DNA of 64,000 bases from Liolophura sinensis (lineage: Eukaryota > Mollusca > Polyplacophora > Chitonida > Chitonidae): positions 21,711,127 to 21,775,126 of the forward strand of contig NC_088297.1 in the NCBI RefSeq assembly GCF_032854445.1, written 5' to 3'. Position 1 is the stretch's first letter. Every line of letters begins with the position of its first letter. The notes beneath the pieces were generated by a model that was not told the origin of the DNA, searched no databases, and worked only from the letters and a program-made list of their open reading frames with translations. Shown in pieces: positions 1 through 12,800 of the stretch. Made by a program: the position numbers and the translations under genes.

Positions 1-159
1 ACGCTAACCTACCCCGTACAACAAACACACAGCCCACAACAGCTTCAGAGGCTGGTACGTAAACCCAAATCCTTGGGTGTCTGCTGTGGAACTTTTTAGC
101 AGAATGAGGCAGGCTAATACTGCTCCACACAGAAGCAGTAGTGCACCACTAGCCTGTCT

Positions 160-470
160 GTTATTGTCTGTGGTGTGCTTATTTGTGCTAAAGCTGTATC
201 TACAGTATGTATGTGGTTTGTCGGTGATTTGTCCCTGGTGTGTCAGTAGTGTGTTTGTGGTGTGCACTGTGATTTGCCTGTGGTGTGCTTATGATGTGCT
301 GGTGGTGTGCAAGTAATGTGCTTTTGGTGTGCACTGTGATTTGTTTGTGGTGTACCAGTAGTGCGCTTGTGGTGAGTCTGTGGTGTGCTTGTGTACACTG
401 TGATTTGTTGGTGGTGTGCCAGTTGTGTGCATGTGATGTGCTAGTGATGTGTCTGTGGCTTGCTTGTGAT
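160..470. repeat. Imperfect GT-rich minisatellite in a UBR5 intron
   Basis: Degenerate units of about 20-40 bp built on GTGGTGTGC and GTGATTTG are repeated many times. The short open frames here (at 77-506) are repeat artefacts. The array sits about 200 bp upstream of the first UBR5 exon in the window. Confidence 0.8.
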
Positions 471-675
471 ACAGTTTGTTTTATAGAGTTTGTCAGATTT
501 TGTTGATTGTCTTTTCAGTGATATTTCACCATTTGCACTTTGTAGGTTCTGTGTAGCTTTCTCCATTTACCTTTATAAACCTCACATATGTCCTATAAAT
601 AAAATTTTCCAGCCTACAGCTTACAGACACCATTCAAATAAATAATGTTACACGATTGTGGTTTTTGTTTTGTAG

Positions 676-822
676 GTATGGGCAGCCTGGCATACTTTTC
701 TGAGGATTCCGGTGAATCATCCAATCAGGAAGAAGACGAGGAGGACACTGATGGGGGCGACAGCGAAGGTCGAGAAAACATGTCGTTCCTGCTTGAGCAG
801 TATGAACGTCACAGCAATACAG
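676..822 (+). CDS. UBR5: UBR5 exon (acidic linker)
   Basis: The acceptor TTTTGTAG ends at 675 and the donor GTATGA starts at 823. The exon begins and ends in phase 1. It encodes an acidic Ser/Glu/Asp-rich linker ([18 protein letters not shown]) followed by [12 protein letters not shown]. This is the first UBR5 exon in the window. Confidence 0.85.
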
Positions 823-3800
823 GTATGACATCATTGCTGTGGTTGTCGACGTCTTTTTTACAGTGTTGCTATAACAACCTGATGTCCTTTTACTGCACTG
901 TTTTGGGACCCTCGCTGGCTTGTTGGTCTAAGCCAACACTGTGCGCAGCCAATTGGCACTGAAATAAATAAACGCTGTTATTTCGAACTGAGCATAATTA
1001 AAGGATGTATGAAAAGTTGCCGTAAAAGAAAGACTATGATTTAAGGAAAATGGAAGGAATGATCTGAGGAAGGTCTGCTGAAACAAATTTTGTTCATTTT
1101 TTTTTTTTGGTATATTTTATATTTCTTGATAACTCCTGTATTTTAAACATTTTCTCTGTAAATGCTCCAGGATGAACACGCTTGAAATGAGGAACCACCT
1201 TAGGACTGTCATTTCGGGCTCTCTCCCCCAATGAATTGTTTTAGCTGTCATCTTGACACAACAGGCTACTTAGTTTCCAGACTGATGGCTGGGTCTTAGG
1301 AAAACTGTAGTAGAAAGCTGTTATTACGCCAGAATGAAGATAGCTGAGAAGATTTATGTGAGGCCCTCCTAAAGTCTGTATTAAGAAATGAAAAAAGCAA
1401 GCCTATCATGTATGCCATGACAGAATGTGACCTGTTGGAATCTAGAGCATTACTGGGGGGCAGAAATGCCGTACTCTTTGACCCTGTACCTGTGTCAAAT
1501 TAGTCATCGTCCATCTTTGGATGAGCAAATTTGATTCCCATTCTTCACTGTGAAACCAGTAATGTATAAATGGAAACTAACAAAGCAGAAATAATTTCAA
1601 GGTCAGTGGGGTCATTCTTTCTTTGTCTGTTGACAGGTTCACAGGGTCAGAGGTCACTGCAGGCGCCGCAGACCATGCAGTGGGCCATCCGTCAGCGAGA
1701 GCAGACAAATCCGCGTACACAGACGACGAGTGGAACCACAAGCGCATCGGGTCTATACTCCAATCCTCGGACACAGGCCGCCAGCACATCACGTACAAAT
1801 GCAGGTGAGTCCAGCACCCAGCAATCTGGATCAGGGCTGAATTATCACAAAACATCATAAATCAGTTTTTCATTTTTGTAAATTATGTCACTTTATGTTG
1901 GTATAAGCCAGTCTTTTTTTTTTTTTTAATACGTGATGAGAAATTTGTCAAATTTTGGCTGTGTTTGTTGGCGTTAGCGTAAAGTGTTCGCTCATCTGCA
2001 CTCTGAAGCTCATTCAGCATCCAATGACAGCTAAAAGTAACATTAAGATAAATATTAAAGGTGGCATCTTAACAAGTACAGCGTATAACGAAGCCCAGGT
2101 TTTTCATACATGTTAAACACAATGCTGTAAGGGAGATATTCCAAGGTGGGAGACTCGTGACCAAACCTTATCTCAGGATCAGGTCATACCAAAGACTTTC
2201 AAAGTGGTACTTGTTGCTGCCTCACTTAGCGCTCAGTACATAGAGATAAGAGCAAGGAAACCGGATTGGTCAGCCCGATGTCAGTATGAAGTGACTGGCT
2301 GGGGCATAGTGCCTGGTGTCTTTGGCATGATACATGTACTACTTTTGTGACAGCACTTTGATGGCATGAACACAGTGTATGTACACACCCGTCATTGTCA
2401 TATGACTAAAAAATTGTTCAATACGACATTAAACCCGAAGCATACATACATACAAAATCCATGACTTAGTCTCTTGTGTGTTATCAGAAAAACTTAAAGT
2501 GTTGGATTCAAAAGTATAATTTTTATTTATTTATTTATTTGATTGGTGTTTTATGCCTCAAGAATATTTCACTTATATGACGATGGCCAGTATTATGGTA
2601 CGTGGAAACTGTGCAGAGCCCGGGGGAAACCCACGACCATCCACAGGTTGCTGGAACAGCTTCCCGCTTATGGCCAGAGAGGAAGCCAGCATGAACTCAC
2701 AGCGATCGCATTGGTGAGAGGCTCCTGGGTCATTACACTAGCACGCTAACGAACTGGTTAGTGGATGCCCCCGTATCATTTTAAGGCATTTGTGTAATGA
2801 AGAAAGTAAATACAATATCCTTGTTGTTGTTGTTGACAGCCAACAGTACAGGCAGTGGACTGATCTACATTGACCCCCTGACTCACAGGCGCACCGCTCT
2901 TGTCAGTTCCACGAATCAGGAGAATGCTATCACCATGGCGACCACAGCCAGCCAGCTGGCACGTGCCTCGAGCATCGTGATGCGGCAGATCGCAGACCTG
3001 ATGAGCATGACACATGAGTATCACGTGCTGGCACCAGGATTGCCACGTCTGCTGGAGATAACAGAACAGGACACGGCTGAGTTAAAGGTGGGTTGTGTTG
3101 TTTTGCATCCATTATTGTAAATCATTCTGGCAGTCAGATTTAGTGATTTCTGTCTCATTTATTTTTCCTTCCAACCTCACATTACTGCTTCATAGCTCAG
3201 ATTTGTAACTACTTTTTCCCAGAAAAGTCTGGAAAGCATATTTATTCACATGTATGTAATATATAGATATAGATTTTTGAAAATTTTAGCATAACCCTCG
3301 TAAGAGAGGCATTTGGTGTCGCTGCATGTAACTAAATAAGGGTTGAAACCATTAATCTTTTTTTTCTGTCAATTTTTGGGCTGTTCATTATTTAGAAGTT
3401 TACTTTGTATTGAACACATGAAATGGTACTTCACATCAGTCAGCCTGTCAGTCAGTCAGTGATTGTCACCAGGGATCTATTTACGTGTTCTCCAGCACAC
3501 TTTTACATGATAAACTCATGTCACTCAAGAGATTTTATGAAGTCAGCATCTATGGAAGTTGTTATATGTACGTGTAACTTTTGGCGTCAATTCATTCATG
3601 CTTCTCGGAATAAAGTTGGCTAGATATGGAGGAGACCCTTTTCAGATGTAGTCCACGTGACAAAAGCAAGTGACACGCGCATATGCGCATTCAGCCCTTA
3701 CCATGTTAATCTGTCTTTAAGATGTCTAAAAAAATATGTTCTAGCACAACAACTCGAGTGGCGTAGTGATTTCAAAAATGGACAGATGGGGTGTCTGATG

Positions 3801-6800
3801 GAAGTTCAAATCCAGAGCTTTTCACATCAAATTACGAAAATCCAAAATCCAAAAATATATGAATCATGAATAATACAATGTAGAAATCACATATATACCA
3901 GTGACACCTGACAGAAACTAGAATGTTAAACGTCTTATTTACGCTGTTTTTCTTTGTATGCAAATTCAACATCTCCCCATTAACGGAAAAATCAGTTCAA
4001 GCATTTGACCGTGCAAAAAAAACGACATCAGAATGCATGTGAAAATCAACCACACGTAAATGTTATCCTAGCCTTTACAACTCCCATATTTATGATTGAT
4101 GTTTGTTTCATATTGCAATCATGGAAACAAGTTCCTGGTATCATAACATTTTCTGATTGGTTGATACAACACCTTATTTCCATTGGCTGTCTTGTAGAAC
4201 TACTTGGAAACAAACCTGAAGCCAGTGTGGGAGTGGCTTTTAACAGTCATGGACTCAACGGAAGCCCAGCTACGGTTTGGCTCCGCCCTTAGTAACACCA
4301 CAGATCAAGCCAATCCCATCCATCCCATGCACTCCAACTATGTACGGAATCTGAGAGAGAGGAACAATCGTGAGGAACAACAGCAGCAGCCAGCTCCGAC
4401 GAGAAACCCTCCCCCTACAACGACGACGACAAACGCTCTACAAGTGCTAGAATCTAGACGGAGGACCCGATTTGGAGCAATTGGTATGTTGTCATGACGA
4501 TGTTTGGCCAAAAAAGCAGAAGTACAGTACCATCAGTCAACAGAATAAGTCAAAAAATGGTCATTGATAAAGTTTTTTATGTCCTTTTCACTGGAATGTG
4601 TTTATTGTTTTTTTCCTTTTAAAATGAAGAATTTGGTCTAGTGTAGAAATCTTATTTAATTTTAGTGTTCTGTGTGTGACAAAGCAACCATATGATGTTT
4701 TACAGCCAGCACAGATGGGAACTCGGCCAGAAGGGATTTCCTCACCTACGCCCTCTCTTTAATGAGATCTCATAATGACGAACATTCTGACAGTCTGCCG
4801 GTGATTGACATCTCGGCGCTGCGTCATGTAGCGTACGTGTTTGACGCCCTGATTTATTGTCTACGGAGCGGGCCAGAAAGTGCGGATCCTGAAAGCTTAC
4901 AGGATGGCCTCTCCATACGATCCTGGCAGGACCATGAGGAAAATGAGAACGAAGAGCATGATGAGGACCCTGTGACCAATAGCGTTTCCATGGAGACGGA
5001 CAGCATGGATGGTGAAGCGGACGTCCCTAGTAAGGCTGGGCACAAGCACGCCTTCTTTCAGCGTTCAGACTCAACCACATTCTTAGGATGCCCTCCTCCC
5101 GACCCATTTTCTACGCCACTGGTTGAGGCGCTCCCCTTGGCTGATCAGCCACACCTCCTCCAGCCCAATTCCCGCAGAGAAGACCTGTTTGGGATGCCAA
5201 GGCAAACGTTCATGACCGGGAAATCAGAAGAAACGACTTCTTATGGTACACCTACCCTGACAGGCCCCGCTTTAGAATTACCCATGTGTCTAGCACTAGC
5301 AGGTAGAAATCCAACTAAACTTACCACACAGAAACTGCTAAACAAAGACAATTATAATCCAATTTCAACTGGTACAAACGTTACAGATGGCCCAGGGGAG
5401 ACGAGCGTGATTGTTCGTCCCTCTGCACCTTCGGTGCCATCTACCAGCCAATCAAATCCCCCAACCCAGCCTCCTGTTGAAGGGGGCGACAGTGGTGTGT
5501 CACAGCAGAAACCACTTGAAGATCAGCAGATGAATTCCACAAATGTGTCGCAGCAAAGTGTGATTGTTCACGCTAGTACAAGTGCCGCATCATCGTTGTC
5601 AACGCCAAGCAGTGTTCAGGAACCACTGGTTCCAGTGGCTATGCTAACCAGCAGTGCACCTTCCCAGCAGGCTTTGCCTGGTAACTCTAACACAGGAAAT
5701 GAACCTGGCCATCCACCTAGTGGTGATGCTCAGCTCCAGGAGCAGACGACTGAGAAATCATCTACAGATGCTGCTCCAGGACCAAGCAGGTAAGACAAAC
5801 AAGGAGCCATAAAAAGTTAGGACTGTATGTCCTCCTGTCCTATATTTCCATGTAAATGACAAGTTTTCGTGTCGATTTAAAAAAAAAAAAAACACACAAA
5901 AAAAACAAACTTTGTGTTCAACAGTAGGGAAATGCATATGACCAAGAATGTCAGTCTATATAAAACTATATATAGCAATTAAAATTTAGAATACTTGATT
6001 TTTATTTTGAGAGTCCTAGATAGAGCCATGCAGTCAGACTTTTTGATTTCAGCTTTAACAGCAAAATTCAGAACTTTCAACAACACTGGCAGACAAAATA
6101 AAATTGTCATTCTGGTACCAAAGCAAGAGCTTGGCTTGTTTGGTGTGTTATGTGCACAAGACAGTGATAAGATGTTAGAAGATGACCAAATCCCTCTACT
6201 TGCTCCTCCATAGAAAGTGATAATCAGCTCTCCCCATCACTGTTCTTGGGTAAAATTAGGACAGCCAATTTATACAGCTCTCCTCCTCTTACAAAAATGA
6301 AAACTTGCATCCTCAAGAATATTTCACTTGTTAAAAAACATGGTAGAAGAAACCACCTTGCCTTTCCAGGGGTCGAAATGTTAAGTATTTTGAGCTTTTC
6401 AATATTTTGAGCTTTTCAGAGTGATAACATTGACAGAAAGTGAGGTCATCCAGTGTGATTTAAAGGCATGAAATATATTGGATGCTATTTAGACATTGTC
6501 GTCAAGCATGGAGGTGGATAAAATACATTAAGCGATGATGTCTGAAATTATGAATATGTGCCTGATACAAAGTCATCTTTGTGATGAAATTTGAGATCAT
6601 CATATTTACTTTTTTTACATGATTTATACATCATTAAAGATGAGTAAATGACCAAACATTTTGACCCCTGCTTTTAATACCTGGAAACCTCCATGGGTAA
6701 GCTAGTTGGAGTCGGATTTAAACATTCACCTGCAACTGTCAAAGACCAGATGTGTGAAATACTGTGCCAGAAAGGGCTTGGTTAAAGTAAAGTAATTTCT

Positions 6801-9800
6801 AGGTTTGATTAAACTTCTATCTAGAGTTTTCTTTGTGTTTTACAAGTGATAGCATACTTCAACAAAATGAAGGCCAAGTTGACCTTGTTGGAGCCAATGA
6901 AAACGTTTCTACGACTGTCGTCGTGGAAACGACCCAGACAGGATCAACCAATGAGAATGCTTCTGGGACTGTTGCAGAGACAAACCAACTTGGATCAGGA
7001 ATTGGGAGGTTAGTTAACTTGTTGCCATCATTGAAATATCAATTTTGAGCTAAAATTTGCATTCTATAGCAGTAAGCTTTGCTATATAAAGCAATTCTGC
7101 TTTTGTTTGTGTCTGAAATATATTTGCTTAGTATTAATAAGAATACATATTTATCACGAGTTGTGAGAAGTTCAGAAAAAAAGTATAACTAACATGAATT
7201 GCTATTTTTTTTTCTTTTAAGTGGTGAAGAACTCCATTCATTTTTATTCAGGTTAATACTCGGACTGTGGCTGGTTTGAATGTTTTCTTAAATTTTGGAG
7301 GCTCCCAATCAGCCTCAGTTCAAAGGCGAAAACGCAACAGAATGAACAGATTATTCTGTATGCTAATGTATTAAGTGAAAAAAAACAAAATTTGCTTTTA
7401 AAGATTTGATCATGCCATTTTTCTTTTTTTATTTTGCAGAAGTTATTTTGCCAACATGTCACATGACTTGTTGCTGGGACGATGGAGGTTGACCCTTGAC
7501 CTCTTGGTCGTATTTTCTGTGATGACGTCGGTGCAGAGGCGGGATCCATCATTAGTGAACTGGGCGGATTCCCTGTCAAGGAAAGCAAGTTCAGACGGGA
7601 GATGGAGAAAATCAGAAATTCTCAGCAGAGGGACTTAACTCTGGAGGTTTGCATTTTGATTGGCTTTCCACATGTGAAAGATTGGTTTTTAACACCTGGT
7701 TAGGGTTTGTATGTTACGTGTAGAAACCGAAACCATGCTAGAATAACTGTAAATTATAGCTGCAGCATCCTGCATCATGTAGCACTCAACCCCTCTCTAA
7801 GTGAAAAGTCCATGTAAAAAGATAAGATGTCTATTTTTGAGTAAATAGATAAATAAAATGCTTTTTTTTTTGTCTTGTTTTTAATTGAAAGGGTGAGATA
7901 TTACAGTATATGAGCACGAAAGAAAATGTCCAGATTGTAATAAAATGGTTGTTTTATCACTCACAAAAAGGTTGAAAGGGACCGTAGCTCACTGGTTACC
8001 CAGACATTCAAGCAGTTGAACACCCAGTACAACGCCGCACGAACACAACAGGTCCACCTCTCGCTGTTCACCGTGTCAAGGTGTCGTTCAAGGATGAGCC
8101 AGGTGAAGGAAGCGGCGTGGCGCGGAGTTTCTACACAGCCATTGCTCAGGTAAAATAGGCTCACGCAAAATTACCTTCTTTGAGGTCACTCTCCCATTGA
8201 AAAGGTGTGCTTTTAGAAGTAAGTTTAAGATGGGACCTCCAAAAATGGCTAAATGGCAAGTTTAGGGGCTAAAGCAGCATGAGCTAGTTGAAGACCTACC
8301 TTTAAGATGGATTTTTAGCTTGTCTGTACAAAGTACAGGCATAGCTTATGTCATACCCTGAGCGTAGGTGTCGGCATCCAATAGTACAGAAAGTAATGTT
8401 AAACAAAATGTTAGGTGTGGTATCTTAAAAAGTACTGCAGGAATTGAGCTCGGGGTTGGCACACATGTAGGGCACAATAGCACGAGGAGGATATTCTGGT
8501 GTTGATTTGATGTGTGGATGTTAAATACTGTAAGTTACATAATTCCTGAACGAGTGTATCGTGTATAAAAAGTAATGTTAAACAAAATATTAGGAGTGGT
8601 TCCTCAACGAGTGCTGCGTGTATTGAGCTCAGGGTTTACACACATGTAGGGCACAATAACACGAGGAAGATCTGCCATTGTTGATTGAGCGTATGGATAT
8701 TAAATACTGTAAGTTACATAATTAATTATGCCATGTACTGTGCATGTGAACCCGAGTACGTATTGAGCTCAGGGTTAGTGCATATATAGAGCAGAATAGC
8801 ACGAGTGGGACATTCCATCGTTAATTCAGTGTTTAAATGACTTAAATTCCGACTTAGTTTATTATGTATTAGAATCACTACTAAACTAAATGTCAGGGAG
8901 GGATCTTGAAAAGTAGTGCATGTATTATTGAGCTGGGGTTTTGCTCACCTGTGGAGCATAGGAGCACAAGGGGGATGTTCCATCGTTGGTTCAGCGTGTA
9001 CATTTTTGAATAATGTGAATGATTGAATTCCTGATTGAGTGTATTATGTTTTAGAATCACTGTTAAACAAACTGTTAGGGGTGGTATCTTATAAAATATG
9101 GCACGTATTGACCTGAAGTTTTACATGCATATAGATCACAATGACGCAAGGGGAATGTTCCATTGCTAATGCTGTGTGAGCATATTAATTACCGTAAATT
9201 ACCAGATTCACAGTTTCAGTTCTTCATGCATCGAGCTGAGGTTTTGCATGTCTCCTACATGCGAGCTCTTTAGTAGCAAATTCTGATTAATTTTCTCAAC
9301 TTATTTGGAAGGCTTAGGACAAATGTTACGTATTTTTAAATCTATTTTAAGGTGATTTTTAAACTGGACTTTAATTAAATACAGCCGACAGGTTTAGCGA
9401 ACTTTTAAGCTGGTGACATAATTTTCGTCACTACATGCTTTAATGAGCGAGGCCCCACTTCCCGTAGTTTTATGCCTGAAAACCTAATCTTGCGTTACAT
9501 CATATTGAAACTGTGGTGAAACCAGGGAGATAATTCAGAGCAGGCAAATTGCTATTGAAAGTAGGTTATAATAGATCAAATTCAGTCACTATAACTATTG
9601 TAGAGCTCTTCAGTGTAGAAGACAATAAAAGGTACAAACTCCATTGGATGCTTGTGGCTGAAGACTTAAACCACAAGTTGCCTAACATTTTGATACTGTA
9701 GGACTGTGTTTACCTTTAGGGACAAAATAGTTTGAACTGGAATTTTCCCTGTTGTAATGATCTGCAGAGCTGACGGGTTTATGTAGCACTCCTTAATGTG

Positions 9801-12800
9801 TCTTTCTTCTCCATTTTCAGTCTGTCTTGTCACAAGAAAAACTTCCCTCATTAGAAGGAGTGATGGTGGGCAAGAGCTTACAGTATAGTGAGTATACAAA
9901 CTATCACAGCTTACCCCAACACCTCAGTCTTTCTCAGTATGAAAGAACAACTTTCAGTGTAATTTATGGAACTTTTTGATTTGATTTTGTTATTTAGTTA
10001 TTTATTTGATTGGTGTTTTACGCCGCACTCGAGAATATTTCACTTATACGATGGCGGCCAGCATTGTGGTGGGAGGAAATAGGGCAGAGCCCGGGGAAAC
10101 CCATGACCATTCGGAGGATGCTGAAAGACCTTCCCACTTACGGACCTTCCCACTTACAGCCAGAGAGGAAGCCAGCATGAGCTTGAACTGGATTGGTGAG
10201 AGGCTCCTGGGTCATCACGCTACGCTAGCGTGCTAACCAACTGAGCCACGGAGGCCCCATTTTGATTTGATGTTGGTGGCAGAGCTACATAAGTTGGGTT
10301 GGTCAATTTCAGGGCTTCACAAAAAGTATAATTTTAAGTCTTCACAGAATAATGCCTTCAGAATATACTTGAATAAACGTGTTGTAAACATGTGAAAAGG
10401 AATTAGGGTGGGTTCCTGTCAAGGGCCTCACTGGCCGCGATGGTTGAAGCTCTAGATCACTGTGTCTGTCAGACCCTTGACCATAGAGCATGTTTGAATA
10501 CAGATCTCATTGTTTACAGCAGTGTTTCTGTTTACCGGTAAATTCCCATCTGTGACCAGTAGAAATCATTCGGGACTGGAAAATTAAAAGTTCTTTGGTC
10601 CCTTGGACCAGTAAGAAAACAAGCCTATGTTATAAGTTGGGTAGGCCTACATGTCAGGCTAATAAATCCAAGAGCCATTGAATCCCGGCAGTGTGATGTG
10701 TAGCTAAGTCAGCTGGGTGAACGAGCTGTTGAGTTTGTGTGTTGTTGCTGCACGGTTGAGCAATAGCTACAGTGTTGGTTAAAAATGTATTTTCTGCGCA
10801 TTACTCTCCATTAACGTTCTCTCTAAACGCATGTAATGGTGAGTCACAAGCAGGCAAATCTTGTTAATGTTTTGTGGAGGATGGCCAAAAGTTGGGGGTA
10901 AAAGGACAAATGATGAAATAGGACATAGTTTAGAAAAAGAGGGCAGTGGAGACAATGTTGGTGGGAGTTGTTTCCCTCAGCACGTGGGTTCAGATAGCAC
11001 CAAACCAGGAATGAACAAGGCCAGAGAGACGAACCCAAAAATCCAATGGCTCCAACAAGAATGGTTGAGTGAGTTTAAGTGGTTGCGAACAGAGAGTGGT
11101 GACATAATATATTGTTAGATTTGCAAGTCTGCAAAGAAATCCAATGGGACAAACAGAAGTCTGCGCTAAAAGAGCTCAAAGACAGCGCAAGCCACCAGGA
11201 TGCGGTTTATATTGCGACATAGAAAAATGTAAATGTAAACTCATGTCAAAGACATAAAGGAGAAAAATGACTAGTGCAAAGATGAGGACTGTCTTGTAGA
11301 TGACTCTTTGCATTGGTCAGATTTAAGTCACTGTAAGATCACAACGGCTGTAATTCCATTAGTGGAGTGGTTTATTCACACTCAGACAGCTTCCAAGAGC
11401 TGGAAAACGCATTAGTCAAAGTGACTGTTGAGGGACTCAAATTGCGGAAAGCAAATTTATGGACCTTATTATTGATGGAATTGGAAATGTATCTGTACAG
11501 GAAAAAAATTATCATAGTTGCTCATATTTGGAATGGTGCAAAGGCCGAAACAATATTTTTGGGATATTACACATTACATGGGAAGAAACAAAAATTGTAA
11601 CGCTTTTGATAGATGATTCAGTGTAATCAGTAACTAAAGGAATCAGCATGTGTTTAGCATAAACATGGTGTATCTGCAGAGTGTTTGTAGGACCGATAAA
11701 ATTAGTTTATTTCACGTGAGATTATTTGTTTATTTCATGTAAGATTGTTTATTTCACATGAAATTGTTTATTTCTTTTATGATTAGAGATTAATTGTTGA
11801 TGTAAGATTAATTGTTTTTTACATACATGAAGAATTGTTTGTTTAACATATGGATAGTAATTTATTGGACATTGAATGAATCAGTGCTAAACCCTGTTGT
11901 TGTAAACTTGTTTCCTTTCTTGTACAGATTTAATACAAAGATTAAGGTCACGGGAGCGCCAGAGATCACAACTTTTGCGACAACGCAGCCGTGAGCGAGA
12001 AGGTCGTAGGTCTCTGTCTTATGACGCGCCACCATTTTACATGCCTTCTGATGCTGGGACAGCAGGAGGAAGTGGATCAGCCGAGCCCCCTAGTGGTGAA
12101 AATTACGAGCCTCTCTCACATTATCGCAGGCAGCTCGGGGAGAGACTGTATCCTAAAGTCCGAACTCTCCAACCGGTAAGTCTGACACAGCAGTTTACTT
12201 GTGTTTATTGAGACTAGAGGTAACATTTTTGAAACAGATGATGAAATTGATGTTTATGAGGACAGACAGTTTAAGTGTTTTTTAGAGTAAAAATTTATTT
12301 ATTGTAAAAAAAGAAATATTTTTTTAAAAGGACCAAGGCTAAAATTGGTGCATGTTTTTATAAAAAATAAAGTTTGTGTATACAAATAAAGTAAAATGTG
12401 TATAGAGATAAAATGTACAAGAAAAAACATTACTATTGAGACAATTGGTAAAATTGGGTTTGTTGAGACAAATGGTTAAATCAGAGTGTATGCAGACAAA
12501 CACCAAAATGTGTGTTCATTGATATAAGGTATAATTGCTGTTTATTTTAACAAAATGTAAAATTGTTGTATATTTAAACAAAAGATAAAATTGCTATTTA
12601 TTTAGTAAAACTACTGGCTATTATACAGATGTTATTTTTTCTCAATGCTGTAAAGATAGCTTACAAAGTAACTTTCCTCCGTTTCAACCACAGTTTTCAT
12701 GTTTGTGGTGTGTTGTTATTTTTCAGTCACTGGCAGCCAAGATCACAGGGATGTTACTAGAGTTGTCTCCTGCACAGCTGCTCTTGTTGCTGGCCTCAGA

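Noticed and set aside
4762-5793. 343-codon open frame as a separate intronless gene
   Set aside because: It is an internal UBR5 exon: acceptor at 4705, donor at 5790, and conserved UBR5 blocks continue from the previous exon.
7253-7588. Minus-strand 111-codon open frame over a UBR5 exon
   Set aside because: Antisense shadow of a real exon; the plus strand carries the conserved protein.
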